Part shown: positions 1-7,800 of the stretch, piece after piece
Layout: each line of letters begins with the position of its first letter
Numbering within the stretch: position 1 is the stretch's first letter
Assembly (NCBI GenBank): GCA_964525965.1
Contig: CAZGKA010000111.1
Span: 1-13,642, forward strand
Length of the DNA: 13,642 nucleotides
Direction of reading: 5' to 3'
Source of the DNA: Methanodesulfokora sp964525965
Lineage (GTDB): Archaea > Korarchaeota > Korarchaeia > Korarchaeales > Korarchaeaceae
The notes under the pieces: generated by a model
Told to the model about the DNA's origin: nothing
Seen by the model: the letters and a program-made list of their open reading frames with translations, nothing else
The model's database searches: none
Program-made: the position numbers and the translations under genes

Positions 1-3000
1 CGATGTACCTGTCCTTTAACATGGCCGCAGCCCCGTGGGATATGAGAACTTCTCCCTCCATCTCCCCTAGTCTGAGCCCTCCTCCCCTCGCTCTTCCCTC
101 TACAGGCTGCTTGGTCAAAAGCTGCATCTGTCCCCTCGATCTAGCGTGGACCTTATCCTTCACAAGGTGCTTCAGCCTCTGGTAGAAGCCAACCCCTATG
201 AATATTGGGGCCTTAATCATCTCACCGGTCCTTCCGTCGTACATTATCTCGAGCCCACCATACTCGAAGCCAAGCTTCTTGAGGGCCTCCATGAGATCCT
301 CCACTTTCTCGTTCATGAAGGGCGTCCCATCGATGAACTCCCCCTTGAGGCAGCCGAGCTTCCCCGCCAGGATCTCTATGAGCTGGCCTATGGTCATCCT
401 AGAGGGTATGGCGTGGGGATCTAGTATTATGTCCGGAACTATCCCGCTGGCCGTGAAAGGCATGTCCTCCTCGTTGAATATCATGCCGACCACTCCCTTC
501 TGGCCATGTCTCGTGGCGAACTTATCTCCTATGACCGGAGGTCTAACCTCTCTGACCCTCACCTTCACGAGCCTCTCTCCGTTGGGGGTGGTTATCAGGT
601 ACACGTCATTGACGTAGCCCTCCTCCCAGGCCCTCATGGGAACTGAGGTATCTCTCCTCTCGAAAGTAAACGAGAACCATCCCGTGCCCGTCAGCCTGTG
701 GGCAAACCTCGGAGGGCTCGTTCTTCCTATGAGGATATCCCCGCCGCTGACATAGGTCTCAGGATCGACTATGCCATCCTCTCCAAGCTTCTGATAGTAT
801 TGCTCCTCTCTCTTCCCTATGACATCCTTGAGAGGCAACGGGTTCTCTATTCTATCTCCCTCTATGACTGCTTGTCTCTTAGCTACAGCCTTGTAGGTTC
901 TGAACGTCATAATGCGGGCCATTCCTCTGTCAACAGCTCCCTTGTTGAGGACCACGGCGTCGTCCATGTTGTAGGCGTCCATGGGCATCAGAGCGACGAC
1001 GAGGTTCTGTCCGGAGGGCCTGACGTGATATCCAACGATCTCAGCACTTCTCGTGTACACTATGGGCTTCTGTGGATAAAACATTATGTAGGAGCGGCTA
1101 TCCGTTCTGAGCCTCCAGTTGGTGGCGTACACCCCTATGCCCTGTCTCACCATGTTTCCTCCTATTATATCCCTGGGTATGGCGTTGTGCTCGGCGTAGG
1201 GTATCTGTCCGGCAGCCACACCAAGTGAGGCATATGGAGCAAAGTCGAAGTGCGTGTACCCAGACTTTCTGGCCTCCTCTAAAGTGTAGGCTACGAGAGC
1301 AGATTCCTCCTCGTCAGGATCCAGCAGCTCTATGAGCCCCCTCCTGAACAGCTCAGAGAAGGATATCTCACCGTTCTTTATCTTGTCGAGTAGAGAGATC
1401 ACCTCATCGAGCTTGTCCACCGGTATCAGAGGCCTCTGTATCCTTCCGGCGTCGGCGTTCACGTAGACAGCATTCTCCTCAGGTATGTAGGTGACGTTTA
1501 TCTCGTGACTTATCTCCCTCCTCTTCTCCTTGACAAACGCAACCAAGTCATTGGGCTTATCCGTAAGTCCAACGAGCTTTCCGTTCACGTACACAGGGAC
1601 AAGGGAACCGACCTCCTCAGGAGAGGCCTCCTCAATCGGCTTCATGCCCCAATCAAGCAGACTGTTTATTATTATTGAGGCATCCACGCCATATGTTACG
1701 TTGGCCATGAGGGCCAAGCTCCTCACAAGCCCGACGTTGGTTCCCTCCGGGGTCTCCAGAGGGCACAACCTCCCAACAGAAGTTCCATGGATCTGCCTCA
1801 CCTCGTGCAACGGAAGACCGGCCGGAAGGCTAGAGTTGACCCTTCTGAGGTGATGGATTGTTGCTATGTAGTTGGTCCTCTCTAGGTTCTGGCTTATCCC
1901 CAGCTCTCCTCGGGGCCAAGCTCCGGTGGCCAGGGCTCGCATGATCCTCTTAGTTATGTACATCTCCGTTCCAACGAGCTTTTTGAGCTCTAGGTCGTAA
2001 ACTCCCTGAGCAAGCTTGTCGTCAGCCTTCTCCTTTAATCTCCTTATGTACTGATAGAATGCATCTCTAAAGAGCTCTTGCATTAGGTTTCCTGCGAGCC
2101 TCAGCCTCTTGTTCGAGAAGTGATCCTTGTCATCTGGTTCACACATCCCCTTAACGACCCTGATGAGCTTCTCTATCATCTTAGCTAGGTAGTAGGCCTT
2201 CACCTTGAAGTCCGACTCCTTATCCCCCAGATGAGGGAGGAACCTGGTCTTTAGGTAGTCCTTGGCAACTCTTATCCTGTCCCTCTTGGGCGCTCCTTGA
2301 ACGAGCCTCCTGCCGATGTAGTCCAGGGCGTCCTCCTGCGAAGGAGGTCCTTCGGATTTCAAGGTTCTCTGGGCCTCTTCTATGCTGTACAAGAACTCAT
2401 TGGATATCTCGGGGTTCGTGGAAATGGCGTTCAATATGTCGGAGTCTCTCACAAGGCCCAAGGCCTTGAAGAATATGGCCACGGGGATCTTGCGCAGTCC
2501 GCCGACGGAGGCCTTGATGGTGCCCTCGCTGAGGTAGTACTCCATGAAAAGCCTGCTTCTGAATCCCGCCTTCTCTGAAACAACCTGTGCTGAGTGCGAG
2601 TACGGCTTGTTTTCGGCCCGAGCCTCCTCCACTATTATCTTGTTGGGGGCTATATCGTCCCTGATGACAAGAACTCTCTCGGATCCATTTATTATGAAGT
2701 ATCCTCCGGGATCTAAGGGGTCCTCTCCGACATCCTCCAGGCTTCTTCCTTCGCCGAGATCGCTGAGCCTGCAGGCCTTAGATCTGACCATAATTGGTAG
2801 GTGCCCCAGCTGAATTCGCTCAGTTTTGAGCTCCATTCCAGAAGAATATATCTTTATATCGAGATACATCGGGGCCTGGTAGGTCGTGTCCCTGAGCCTC
2901 GCCTCGGCCGGATATATGGAGAGCTTGGCCCCGTCATACTCATATACTACTGGCTTATCGACGCTGAGTTTGCCCAGAACAAGTTTATATCCCTCTATAA

Positions 3001-3148
3001 GCTCTATCTCTTTAAAGGAGTTTATAACCTCCTGAAGTCCTTCCTCCAAGAACTTGTTGAAGGATTTTATCTGGGGATCAACTAAGCTGTTCTCTCTAAA
3101 ATAAGCTAAAACTATTGGATAGAAATCGACGCTATTACCCAGGTTCAT
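1..3148 (-). CDS. rpoB: DNA-directed RNA polymerase subunit B (Rpo2), C-terminus missing
   Basis: Second-largest subunit of archaeal RNA polymerase; it forms the wall, fork and half of the active-centre cleft. The reverse strand stays open for 1049 codons from ATG at 3148 to the window edge. Recognisable blocks in order are an N-terminal stretch reading FYPIVLAYFREN near residue 10, IHGTSVGRLCPLETPEGTN near 450-470, YNMDDAVVLNK from residue 726, and GDKFATRHGQKGVVG from residue 874, a hallmark of the hybrid-binding region. At the edge it reads AAAMLKDRYI, so roughly the last 75 residues, including the usual zinc-binding cysteines, lie outside. The subunit is not split into B' and B'' as in many methanogens and Archaeoglobales. 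The start is preceded by a GGAGGGG ribosome site about 9 bases away. The gene lies 40 bases after rpoH and is probably cotranscribed with it. Confidence 0.97.
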   Translation of the reverse strand, partial: MNLGNSVDFYPIVLAYFRENSLVDPQIKSFNKFLEEGLQEVINSFKEIELIEGYKLVLGKLSVDKPVVYEYDGAKLSIYPAEARLRDTTYQAPMYLDIKIYSSGMELKTERIQLGHLPIMVRSKACRLSDLGEGRSLEDVGEDPLDPGGYFIINGSERVLVIRDDIAPNKIIVEEARAENKPYSHSAQVVSEKAGFRSRLFMEYYLSEGTIKASVGGLRKIPVAIFFKALGLVRDSDILNAISTNPEISNEFLYSIEEAQRTLKSEGPPSQEDALDYIGRRLVQGAPKRDRIRVAKDYLKTRFLPHLGDKESDFKVKAYYLAKMIEKLIRVVKGMCEPDDKDHFSNKRLRLAGNLMQELFRDAFYQYIRRLKEKADDKLAQGVYDLELKKLVGTEMYITKRIMRALATGAWPRGELGISQNLERTNYIATIHHLRRVNSSLPAGLPLHEVRQIHGTSVGRLCPLETPEGTNVGLVRSLALMANVTYGVDASIIINSLLDWGMKPIEEASPEEVGSLVPVYVNGKLVGLTDKPNDLVAFVKEKRREISHEINVTYIPEENAVYVNADAGRIQRPLIPVDKLDEVISLLDKIKNGEISFSELFRRGLIELLDPDEEESALVAYTLEEARKSGYTHFDFAPYASLGVAAGQIPYAEHNAIPRDIIGGNMVRQGIGVYATNWRLRTDSRSYIMFYPQKPIVYTRSAEIVGYHVRPSGQNLVVALMPMDAYNMDDAVVLNKGAVDRGMARIMTFRTYKAVAKRQAVIEGDRIENPLPLKDVIGKREEQYYQKLGEDGIVDPETYVSGGDILIGRTSPPRFAHRLTGTGWFSFTFERRDTSVPMRAWEEGYVNDVYLITTPNGERLVKVRVREVRPPVIGDKFATRHGQKGVVGMIFNEEDMPFTASGIVPDIILDPHAIPSRMTIGQLIEILAGKLGCLKGEFIDGTPFMNEKVEDLMEALKKLGFEYGGLEIMYDGRTGEMIKAPIFIGVGFYQRLKHLVKDKVHARSRGQMQLLTKQPVEGRARGGGLRLGEMEGEVLISHGAAAMLKDRYI

Positions 3149-3188
3149 CAGACAGCCCCTCCATAAAAGCAGAATAGGATCATAATCT

Positions 3189-3527
3189 CTATTCCTCTAC
3201 AACCACCCGGTAATATGGAACAAGCTCGTTGGGTCTTATAATTTTTATCACATCTCCTGGCCTCACATCGAGTCCCCTGAGGGCTGGATCTGAGCGTTTT
3301 ATCTTGGGAAGAAGGTTCAGATTGCCAACTCTTTCCTCAAGCTCGGCCTTCTCCTTATCGCTCAGCTTTACATGTTTTGGAACTAGGACATGCACCATGA
3401 CATCAAACTCAACGACTTTCTTCTTCTCATCTGTGGCCTTTTTCTCCACTTTGGGAGCGGATTTCCTAACTTTAGCCTTTCTAACAGTTTTTCTAGACTT
3501 CCTTCTTCGAGAAGATTTCCTGACCAA
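3189..3527 (-). CDS. rpoH: DNA-directed RNA polymerase subunit H (Rpo5/RPB5-like) with basic N-terminal extension
   Basis: Small RNA polymerase subunit homologous to the C-terminal domain of eukaryotic RPB5; it sits at the jaw near downstream DNA. Residues 44-112 hold the family core: HVLVPKHVKLSDKEK, then LPKIKRSDPALRGL, then RPGDVIKIIRPNE. The core is about 70 residues, close to the family's usual total of about 75-85. The preceding 40 or so residues are rich in Lys and Arg and are atypical. The start chosen is TTG at 3527, with GAGGGTG 8 bases upstream; an in-frame stop lies only nine codons before it. An internal ATG (3398) would give a core-only protein but has a poor ribosome site. It leads rpoB, an order common in archaea. 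Confidence 0.9.
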   Translation of the reverse strand: MVRKSSRRRKSRKTVRKAKVRKSAPKVEKKATDEKKKVVEFDVMVHVLVPKHVKLSDKEKAELEERVGNLNLLPKIKRSDPALRGLDVRPGDVIKIIRPNELVPYYRVVVEE

Positions 3528-3584
3528 GTTTAAGACACCCTCAGGAGTGCCCTAGAATGCACCTTCCCTTCATAACTGGATGCG

Positions 3585-3592
3585 TTTATAAA
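3585..3592 (-). promoter_or_regulatory. TATA box for rpoH-rpoB
   Basis: On the minus strand TTTATAAA is preceded by T-rich sequence. With the usual archaeal spacing of about 25 bases, transcription would begin near 3563. That leaves a leader of about 36 bases containing the GAGGGTG ribosome site of rpoH. Confidence 0.6.
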
Positions 3593-3660
3593 AATTACCT
3601 TCACCTCCTTAACCCGACACTCGAGCATAACTTACAACAGGGGCTGTGTCTCGCTAATGT

Positions 3661-3743
3661 GACTTCAAGAACCCCTAATAACCAATGTAATGTTTCTCAG
3701 CTGCATCAACACGACGTCTATATCAAAAGAGGTTCTTGAGGTT
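3661..3743. repeat. Inverted repeat in the divergent intergenic region
   Basis: TCAAGAACC (3665-3673) is matched by its perfect reverse complement GGTTCTTGA (3731-3739). With G-U pairs allowed in RNA, pairing extends outward by four more positions, giving arms of about 13 and a loop of about 57 bases. It could be the closing stem of a small RNA or a protein-binding site; function unknown. Confidence 0.35.
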
Positions 3744-3810
3744 CCGCCACTCGTAGAAGTTCTTAATCCGGAGCTTCAAATCTCAACACTCTCCCTGCAG
3801 ATTTTTTGGT

Positions 3811-3823
3811 GAAAAACTTTTAG
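3811..3823 (+). promoter_or_regulatory. Possible BRE and TATA element for the oxidoreductase gamma-subunit gene
   Basis: GAAAAA followed by CTTTTAG lies about 25-30 bases upstream of 3845. That would give a leader of about 12 bases containing the GGTGG ribosome site at 3847-3851. The box is a weak match to the TATA consensus. Confidence 0.35.
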
Positions 3824-3856
3824 CTTTTTGACAGCGGGTTCTCCTTGGTGGATTTG

Positions 3857-4432
3857 ATGGCAGAGAAAATAATTGAGATTCGTTGGCACGGTAGGGGAGG
3901 TCAAGGCGCCGTTGTAGCATCCATGATCCTAGCCAAGGCCGCTTTTTATGAGGGGTACTGGTCCCAGGCGTTTCCTTTCTTCGGTGCTGAGAGGAGAGGA
4001 GCTCCTATAATGGCCTTCACCAGAATATCCAAGGAACCGATAAAGCTCAGGAGCCAGATATACGAACCAGACATTCTCGTGGTGCTGGATCCCATGCTGG
4101 TTGAGAATCCCCTGATATGGAGAGGATTCAAGGACAGGGGCGTCGTTGTGATGAACACAACTAAGCCGCCCAACGAGGTCAAGCTTGGAGGAAAACCGTC
4201 AAAGGTCGGTACCGTAGACGCCACGAAGATAGCCATAGACCTGGACCTAGTAACGGAAGGCCTCCCCAAACCCAACACGGCGATAGTGGGAGCCTTCTCC
4301 CGGGTCACAGGGCTGGTCTCCCTAGATCACGTGAAGAAGGCGATAGTGGACACGTTAGGAGAAAAGATAGCCGAACCCAACATAAAAGCCGCTGAACTGG
4401 CTTACGACAACGTTAAAATTGTTGAACTGTGA
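3857..4432 (+). CDS. porG: 2-oxoacid:ferredoxin oxidoreductase, gamma subunit
   Basis: Gamma subunit of a cytoplasmic 2-oxoacid:ferredoxin oxidoreductase, which converts pyruvate or a related 2-oxoacid plus CoA to acyl-CoA, CO2 and reduced ferredoxin. The N-terminus reads IRWHGRGGQGAVVAS, the family signature. It is followed by FPFFGAERRGAPIMAF near residues 40-55 and by a Rossmann-like segment with DILVVLDPML. Length is 191 residues, normal for the family (about 180-190). ATG at 3857 is preferred because GGTGG lies 5 bases upstream; in-frame TTG 3845 and GTG 3848 are alternatives. No alpha, beta or delta subunit is adjacent: rpoH diverges upstream and elf1 converges downstream, so this is a solitary gene. 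Substrate specificity (pyruvate, 2-oxoglutarate, indolepyruvate and others) cannot be read from this subunit. Confidence 0.88.
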   Translation: MAEKIIEIRWHGRGGQGAVVASMILAKAAFYEGYWSQAFPFFGAERRGAPIMAFTRISKEPIKLRSQIYEPDILVVLDPMLVENPLIWRGFKDRGVVVMNTTKPPNEVKLGGKPSKVGTVDATKIAIDLDLVTEGLPKPNTAIVGAFSRVTGLVSLDHVKKAIVDTLGEKIAEPNIKAAELAYDNVKIVEL

Positions 4433-4486
4433 CCCGCTCGACAGGGAGTGTGAGATGGGGAAGGCGTAAGAAATTAGACCGATCTT

Positions 4487-4720
4487 TTACTGATAGAAGA
4501 GGTCGACGAACCTGGCGTAGACGTCGACGACGTCCTCATCCTCCGAGATCTCCATCGTTCTGTTCAACTTGCAGTTTATACAACTTATTTTAGCGATACC
4601 TTCTTTTCTGTCGATCTCCACCAGAAGCGAGTTGTGTTGGCACACAGGACACCGGAACATGTCTGGTTTCCTTCTCACTCTCCTGATCACACGTTGGCGT
4701 CTTCTCTTTCTCCTCCCCAG
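4487..4720 (-). CDS. Transcription elongation factor Elf1 homolog, probable CTG start
   Basis: Small zinc-ribbon protein related to eukaryotic Elf1, which binds elongating RNA polymerase. From the CTG at 4720 the product is 77 residues. It begins LGRRKRRRQR (initiator read as Met), matching the basic GRRK opening typical of Elf1. CxxC pairs follow at C24/C27 (CPVC) and C47/C50 (CINC), then the C-terminal motif DVYARFVDLF, comparable to the DVYxxWID segment of eukaryotic Elf1. GTG at 4690 is the first conventional start and would give 67 residues, losing the GRRK opening. An in-frame stop (TGA) lies two codons before the CTG, and there is no ATG, GTG or TTG between them. Family assignment is firm; the start rests on homology and the ribosome site. 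Confidence 0.87.
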   Translation of the reverse strand: MGRRKRRRQRVIRRVRRKPDMFRCPVCQHNSLLVEIDRKEGIAKISCINCKLNRTMEISEDEDVVDVYARFVDLFYQ

Positions 4721-4725
4721 TCCAC

Positions 4726-4731
4726 ATCACC
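4726..4731 (-). promoter_or_regulatory. Ribosome binding site supporting the CTG start of elf1
   Basis: On the minus strand GGTGAT (4731-4726) matches the archaeal anti-Shine-Dalgarno and stands 5 bases before the CTG at 4720. No comparable site precedes the GTG at 4690. Confidence 0.55.
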
Positions 4732-4752
4732 AAAGAGCAGGTGACCGTTCCC

Positions 4753-4761
4753 TAATTAAAA
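4753..4761 (-). promoter_or_regulatory. TATA box for elf1
   Basis: TTTTAATTA on the minus strand, with purine-rich AGAAAG just upstream. Usual spacing puts the transcript start near 4731. That is a leader of about 11 bases that just includes the GGTGAT ribosome site if CTG 4720 is the start. Confidence 0.5.
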
Positions 4762-4791
4762 CTTTCTGGAGCTGTTCCCACAGGGATTCAT

Positions 4792-4799
4792 ATTAAATA
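4792..4799 (+). promoter_or_regulatory. TATA box for the PolD-headed replication operon
   Basis: ATTAAATA is centred about 25-28 bases before the GTG/ATG at 4821/4824. This predicts transcription beginning at or beside the start codon, that is, a leaderless mRNA. GAGGTGAT (4818-4825) overlaps the start codon and so cannot act as its ribosome site. Confidence 0.55.
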
Positions 4800-4823
4800 G
4801 GTCTTCCCGAACTTCATGAGGTG

Positions 4824-7800
4824 ATGTACGAGAGGTACTTCGATGAAATCGAACGAAAGGTCTCCGAACTCTATAAGGTGGCTGAGAAAGCCAGGTCCAC
4901 AGGGAAGGACGTCACCACGGAGGTTGAAATAAAAAAGGCGAATCTTCCATCGGAGAGGATAGCGGCACTATTTGGATACGAGGAGATAGGAAAGAGAATA
5001 GATTTCTGGTTAAGCAAAGGATTGGATAAGTACACCCTTGCGTTCAGGGTGATCAGCGAGATAGTACAATCCTCACTAGAAGGGACCGGATTGATCGATG
5101 TTAGGGATCCGGAGAAGGTAGCTGAGCTGGCGGTCAGGGTGGGCCTGGCCATAGTCACAGATGCCGTCGTGTCGGCCCCGGTCGAGGGTATAAGCAAGGT
5201 CGCCATAAAATCGACCGGATACTCAAGACATCTGGCCGTCTACTACAACGGTCCTATAAGAACCGCGGGTGGGACAGAGGGTGCTTTAAGCGTGGTTATA
5301 GCCGATTATGTCAGACAAAAGATGGGAATCCCTCGCTTTAAGCCTTCTAAGAAGTTGGTAGCTAGGTATGTAGAGGAGGTCGAGCTTTACAGGAGGGTGG
5401 CCCACCTCCAGTACAACTCAACAGTGGATGAGATCAGGATAGCAGCGGAGAATCTCCCCGTGGAGATAACCGGGCCCCCCACTGAGGAGGTGGAGGTCTC
5501 ATCCAACAGAGACCTTCCGGACGTTGAAACGAACAGACTGAGGGGAGGGGCAATTCTGGTCCTGAACGACTGCATAGTCCAGAAGGCTAAGAAACTACTC
5601 AAGTTGATAAAAGAGATCTCTGAAAAGGTAGGTGATTTCGATGTTTCATCTTGGGAGTGGCTCGAGCGTTTAAAGAAACCTGAAAAAAAGAGAGAAGGAC
5701 AGGTATCCGGATTGGAGAAGGCCATAGTCCCAAACTACAAGTATATGAAAGATGCTGTGGTCGGGAGACCCATCCTCTCATACCCTGCCCTTCCTGGAGG
5801 CTTTCGTCTGAGATATGGCCACGCTAGGAACACGGGTTTGGCTTCTGTGGGCGTGCATCCGGCAACCATGGTTCTACTGGATGAGTTCCTTGCGGTAGGT
5901 ACCCAGGTCCGCATCGAAAGGCCCGGAAAAAGCGCTGTCGTTATGCCAGTTGATAGCATAGAGGGACCTGTCGTCCTCTTAAAAGACGGCTCCGTTGTCA
6001 GGGTGACCTCAAAGGAGGAAGCAGAGAAGCTTAGACCTGAGGTAAAGAAGATACTCTTCTTGGGCGATGTCCTGATCGGTGTGGGAGAGTTCTTGGAGAA
6101 CAACCACGTCCTCATACCCTCTCCGTGGGTTGAGGAATGGTGGGCTGCTCTCCTCAAGAGAAAGGGATTCTCCGTCGACGACGCAAGGAACATACCTTTT
6201 GATGAGGCTCTGTCCCTGAGCTTAAAGTACGACGTGCCGATGCATCCGAGATGGACCTACTTCTGGCACGATATAACCGTTAAAGAGCTGGCTGTACTGA
6301 TAGAGGGTCTGAGGAAATCAACGTTTGATGGAAAGACAGCTGAAATTCCAAACATGCCTGCTCTGAAGTTGATACTGGAAAAGCTCTGCGTTCCTCATAG
6401 GGTCGTGGAGGATAAGATCGTAGTCCTCGGGGACGACGCGAAGGCCCTTTTCTCAACACTTAGTAAGATGGATGAATTTGATAAAACAAAATATTCTAAT
6501 ACATCGATTATGAAGGCCGTGAACGATCTGGCCCCCTTCAAGGTCATGCCGAAGGCCACCTATTACGTCGGGATGAGAGTTGGCCGTCCTGAGAAAGCAA
6601 AGCAGAGGAAAATGAAGCCGCCCATAAATCTATTATTTCCAATAGGGAATCTCAAAGGCAGGTCAAGATCTCTATCGAAGGCTAGCGGTAAGATAAAGGT
6701 GGAGGTGGCCCTGAGAAGGTGTCCCCACTGTGGCAAAATAACCCCCCAGTACTACTGTCATGAGTGCAACGTCAGAACTGAGAGGATACTGTTCTGTCCG
6801 ATCTGTGGTGCTGAAGTGGATAAAAAGTGCCTCAGGCATCCGAAGGAGAGACCTGTTCCCTACAAGGAGGCCTTTATCGACATAGATGACCTTGTGAGAG
6901 AAGCTCTCTCCACGGTGGAGGGCAGCATAGATAACGTTAAGGGTGTTGTGGGTCTCACCAGCGGAAATAAATCCCCCGAACCGATAGAGAAGGGTATACT
7001 CAGGGCTAAATATGATTTAAGCGTCTTTAAGGATGGAACCATTCGATTCGATTCTACTAACGCTGCTCTGACCCACTTCAGACCTAAAGAGATAGGGGTG
7101 TCCGTGGAAAAGCTCAGGGAGCTCGGCTACACGACGGACATCAACGGAGAGCCGCTGACGCGTGATGATCAGCTGTTGGAGCTGAAGATTCAGGACATGA
7201 TCCTGCCAAGGAAAGCAGGGGAACACCTCGTCAGAGTGGCCAAATTCATCGATGAGCTATTAGAGAAGTTCTATGGTCTCCCCAAGTACTACAACGTGGA
7301 TGATCCAGAGGATCTCATAGGAGAGATAGTGTTCACGATTTCTCCACACACCTTCGTGGCGAACGCCTCCAGAATAATAGGATTCACGAATGCCGATGTT
7401 ATATTTGCTCATCCCTTCCTTCACGCCGCTAAGAGAAGGAACATAGACGGTGATGAGGATTCCATTATGCTGGGACTTGATGCTCTGCTCAACTTCTCCA
7501 AGGAATACTTGCCCTTCAAGCCAGGCGGCAGGGAGGATGCCCCTCTCCTTCTGACGACCAGGATAAACTTGGAGTACATCGACGATGAGACCTACAACAT
7601 AGAGACCATGTGGGAGTATCCCCTCGAGTTCTACGAGATGACCCTCAAGCAGGCTAACCCATCCGAGCTTCTCAAGCGAGGTGTAATTCAGAACGTTGAG
7701 ACGAGGCTTTCGGAGGAGGAGATCCCCTCCATACCCTTCACGAACGAGGTCTCCGACATATGCAACGGACCGCTCGTCACATCCTACAGGAAGCTGGACA

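Larger units (their letters stand above)
3528..3856. other. Gene-free divergent region between rpoH and the oxidoreductase gene
   Basis: About 330 bases with no convincing gene on either strand. A 60-codon open frame at 3557-3739 (plus) has no ribosome site and no recognisable family. The region holds the rpoH TATA box, an inverted repeat at 3661-3743 and a weak promoter for the downstream plus-strand gene. On the minus strand, positions 3610-3601 read as a perfect Shine-Dalgarno (AAGGAGGTGA), but no normal start codon follows at the right distance. Confidence 0.55.

Noticed and set aside
698..1228. 176-codon plus-strand open frame
   Set aside because: Antisense to conserved rpoB motifs including YNMDDAVVLN; no family resemblance and no independent start signal.
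3531..3602. 24-codon minus-strand frame (GTG at 3602) as a possible leader peptide for rpoH
   Set aside because: The Shine-Dalgarno overlaps the GTG rather than preceding it, and the frame begins upstream of the predicted transcript start.
3601..3610. TCACCTCCTT on the plus strand as a 16S rRNA 3' end
   Set aside because: Only about 10 bases match; no flanking helix 45 or other rRNA sequence is present.
3557..3739. 60-codon plus-strand frame in the intergenic region
   Set aside because: No ribosome site, composition unlike the neighbouring genes, no recognisable motif; it also covers the rpoH promoter.
6714..6850. Possible intein or insertion in DP2 at the cysteine-rich stretch
   Set aside because: The spacing fits the normal DP2 zinc modules, the total length is usual for the family and no intein splicing motifs are visible.
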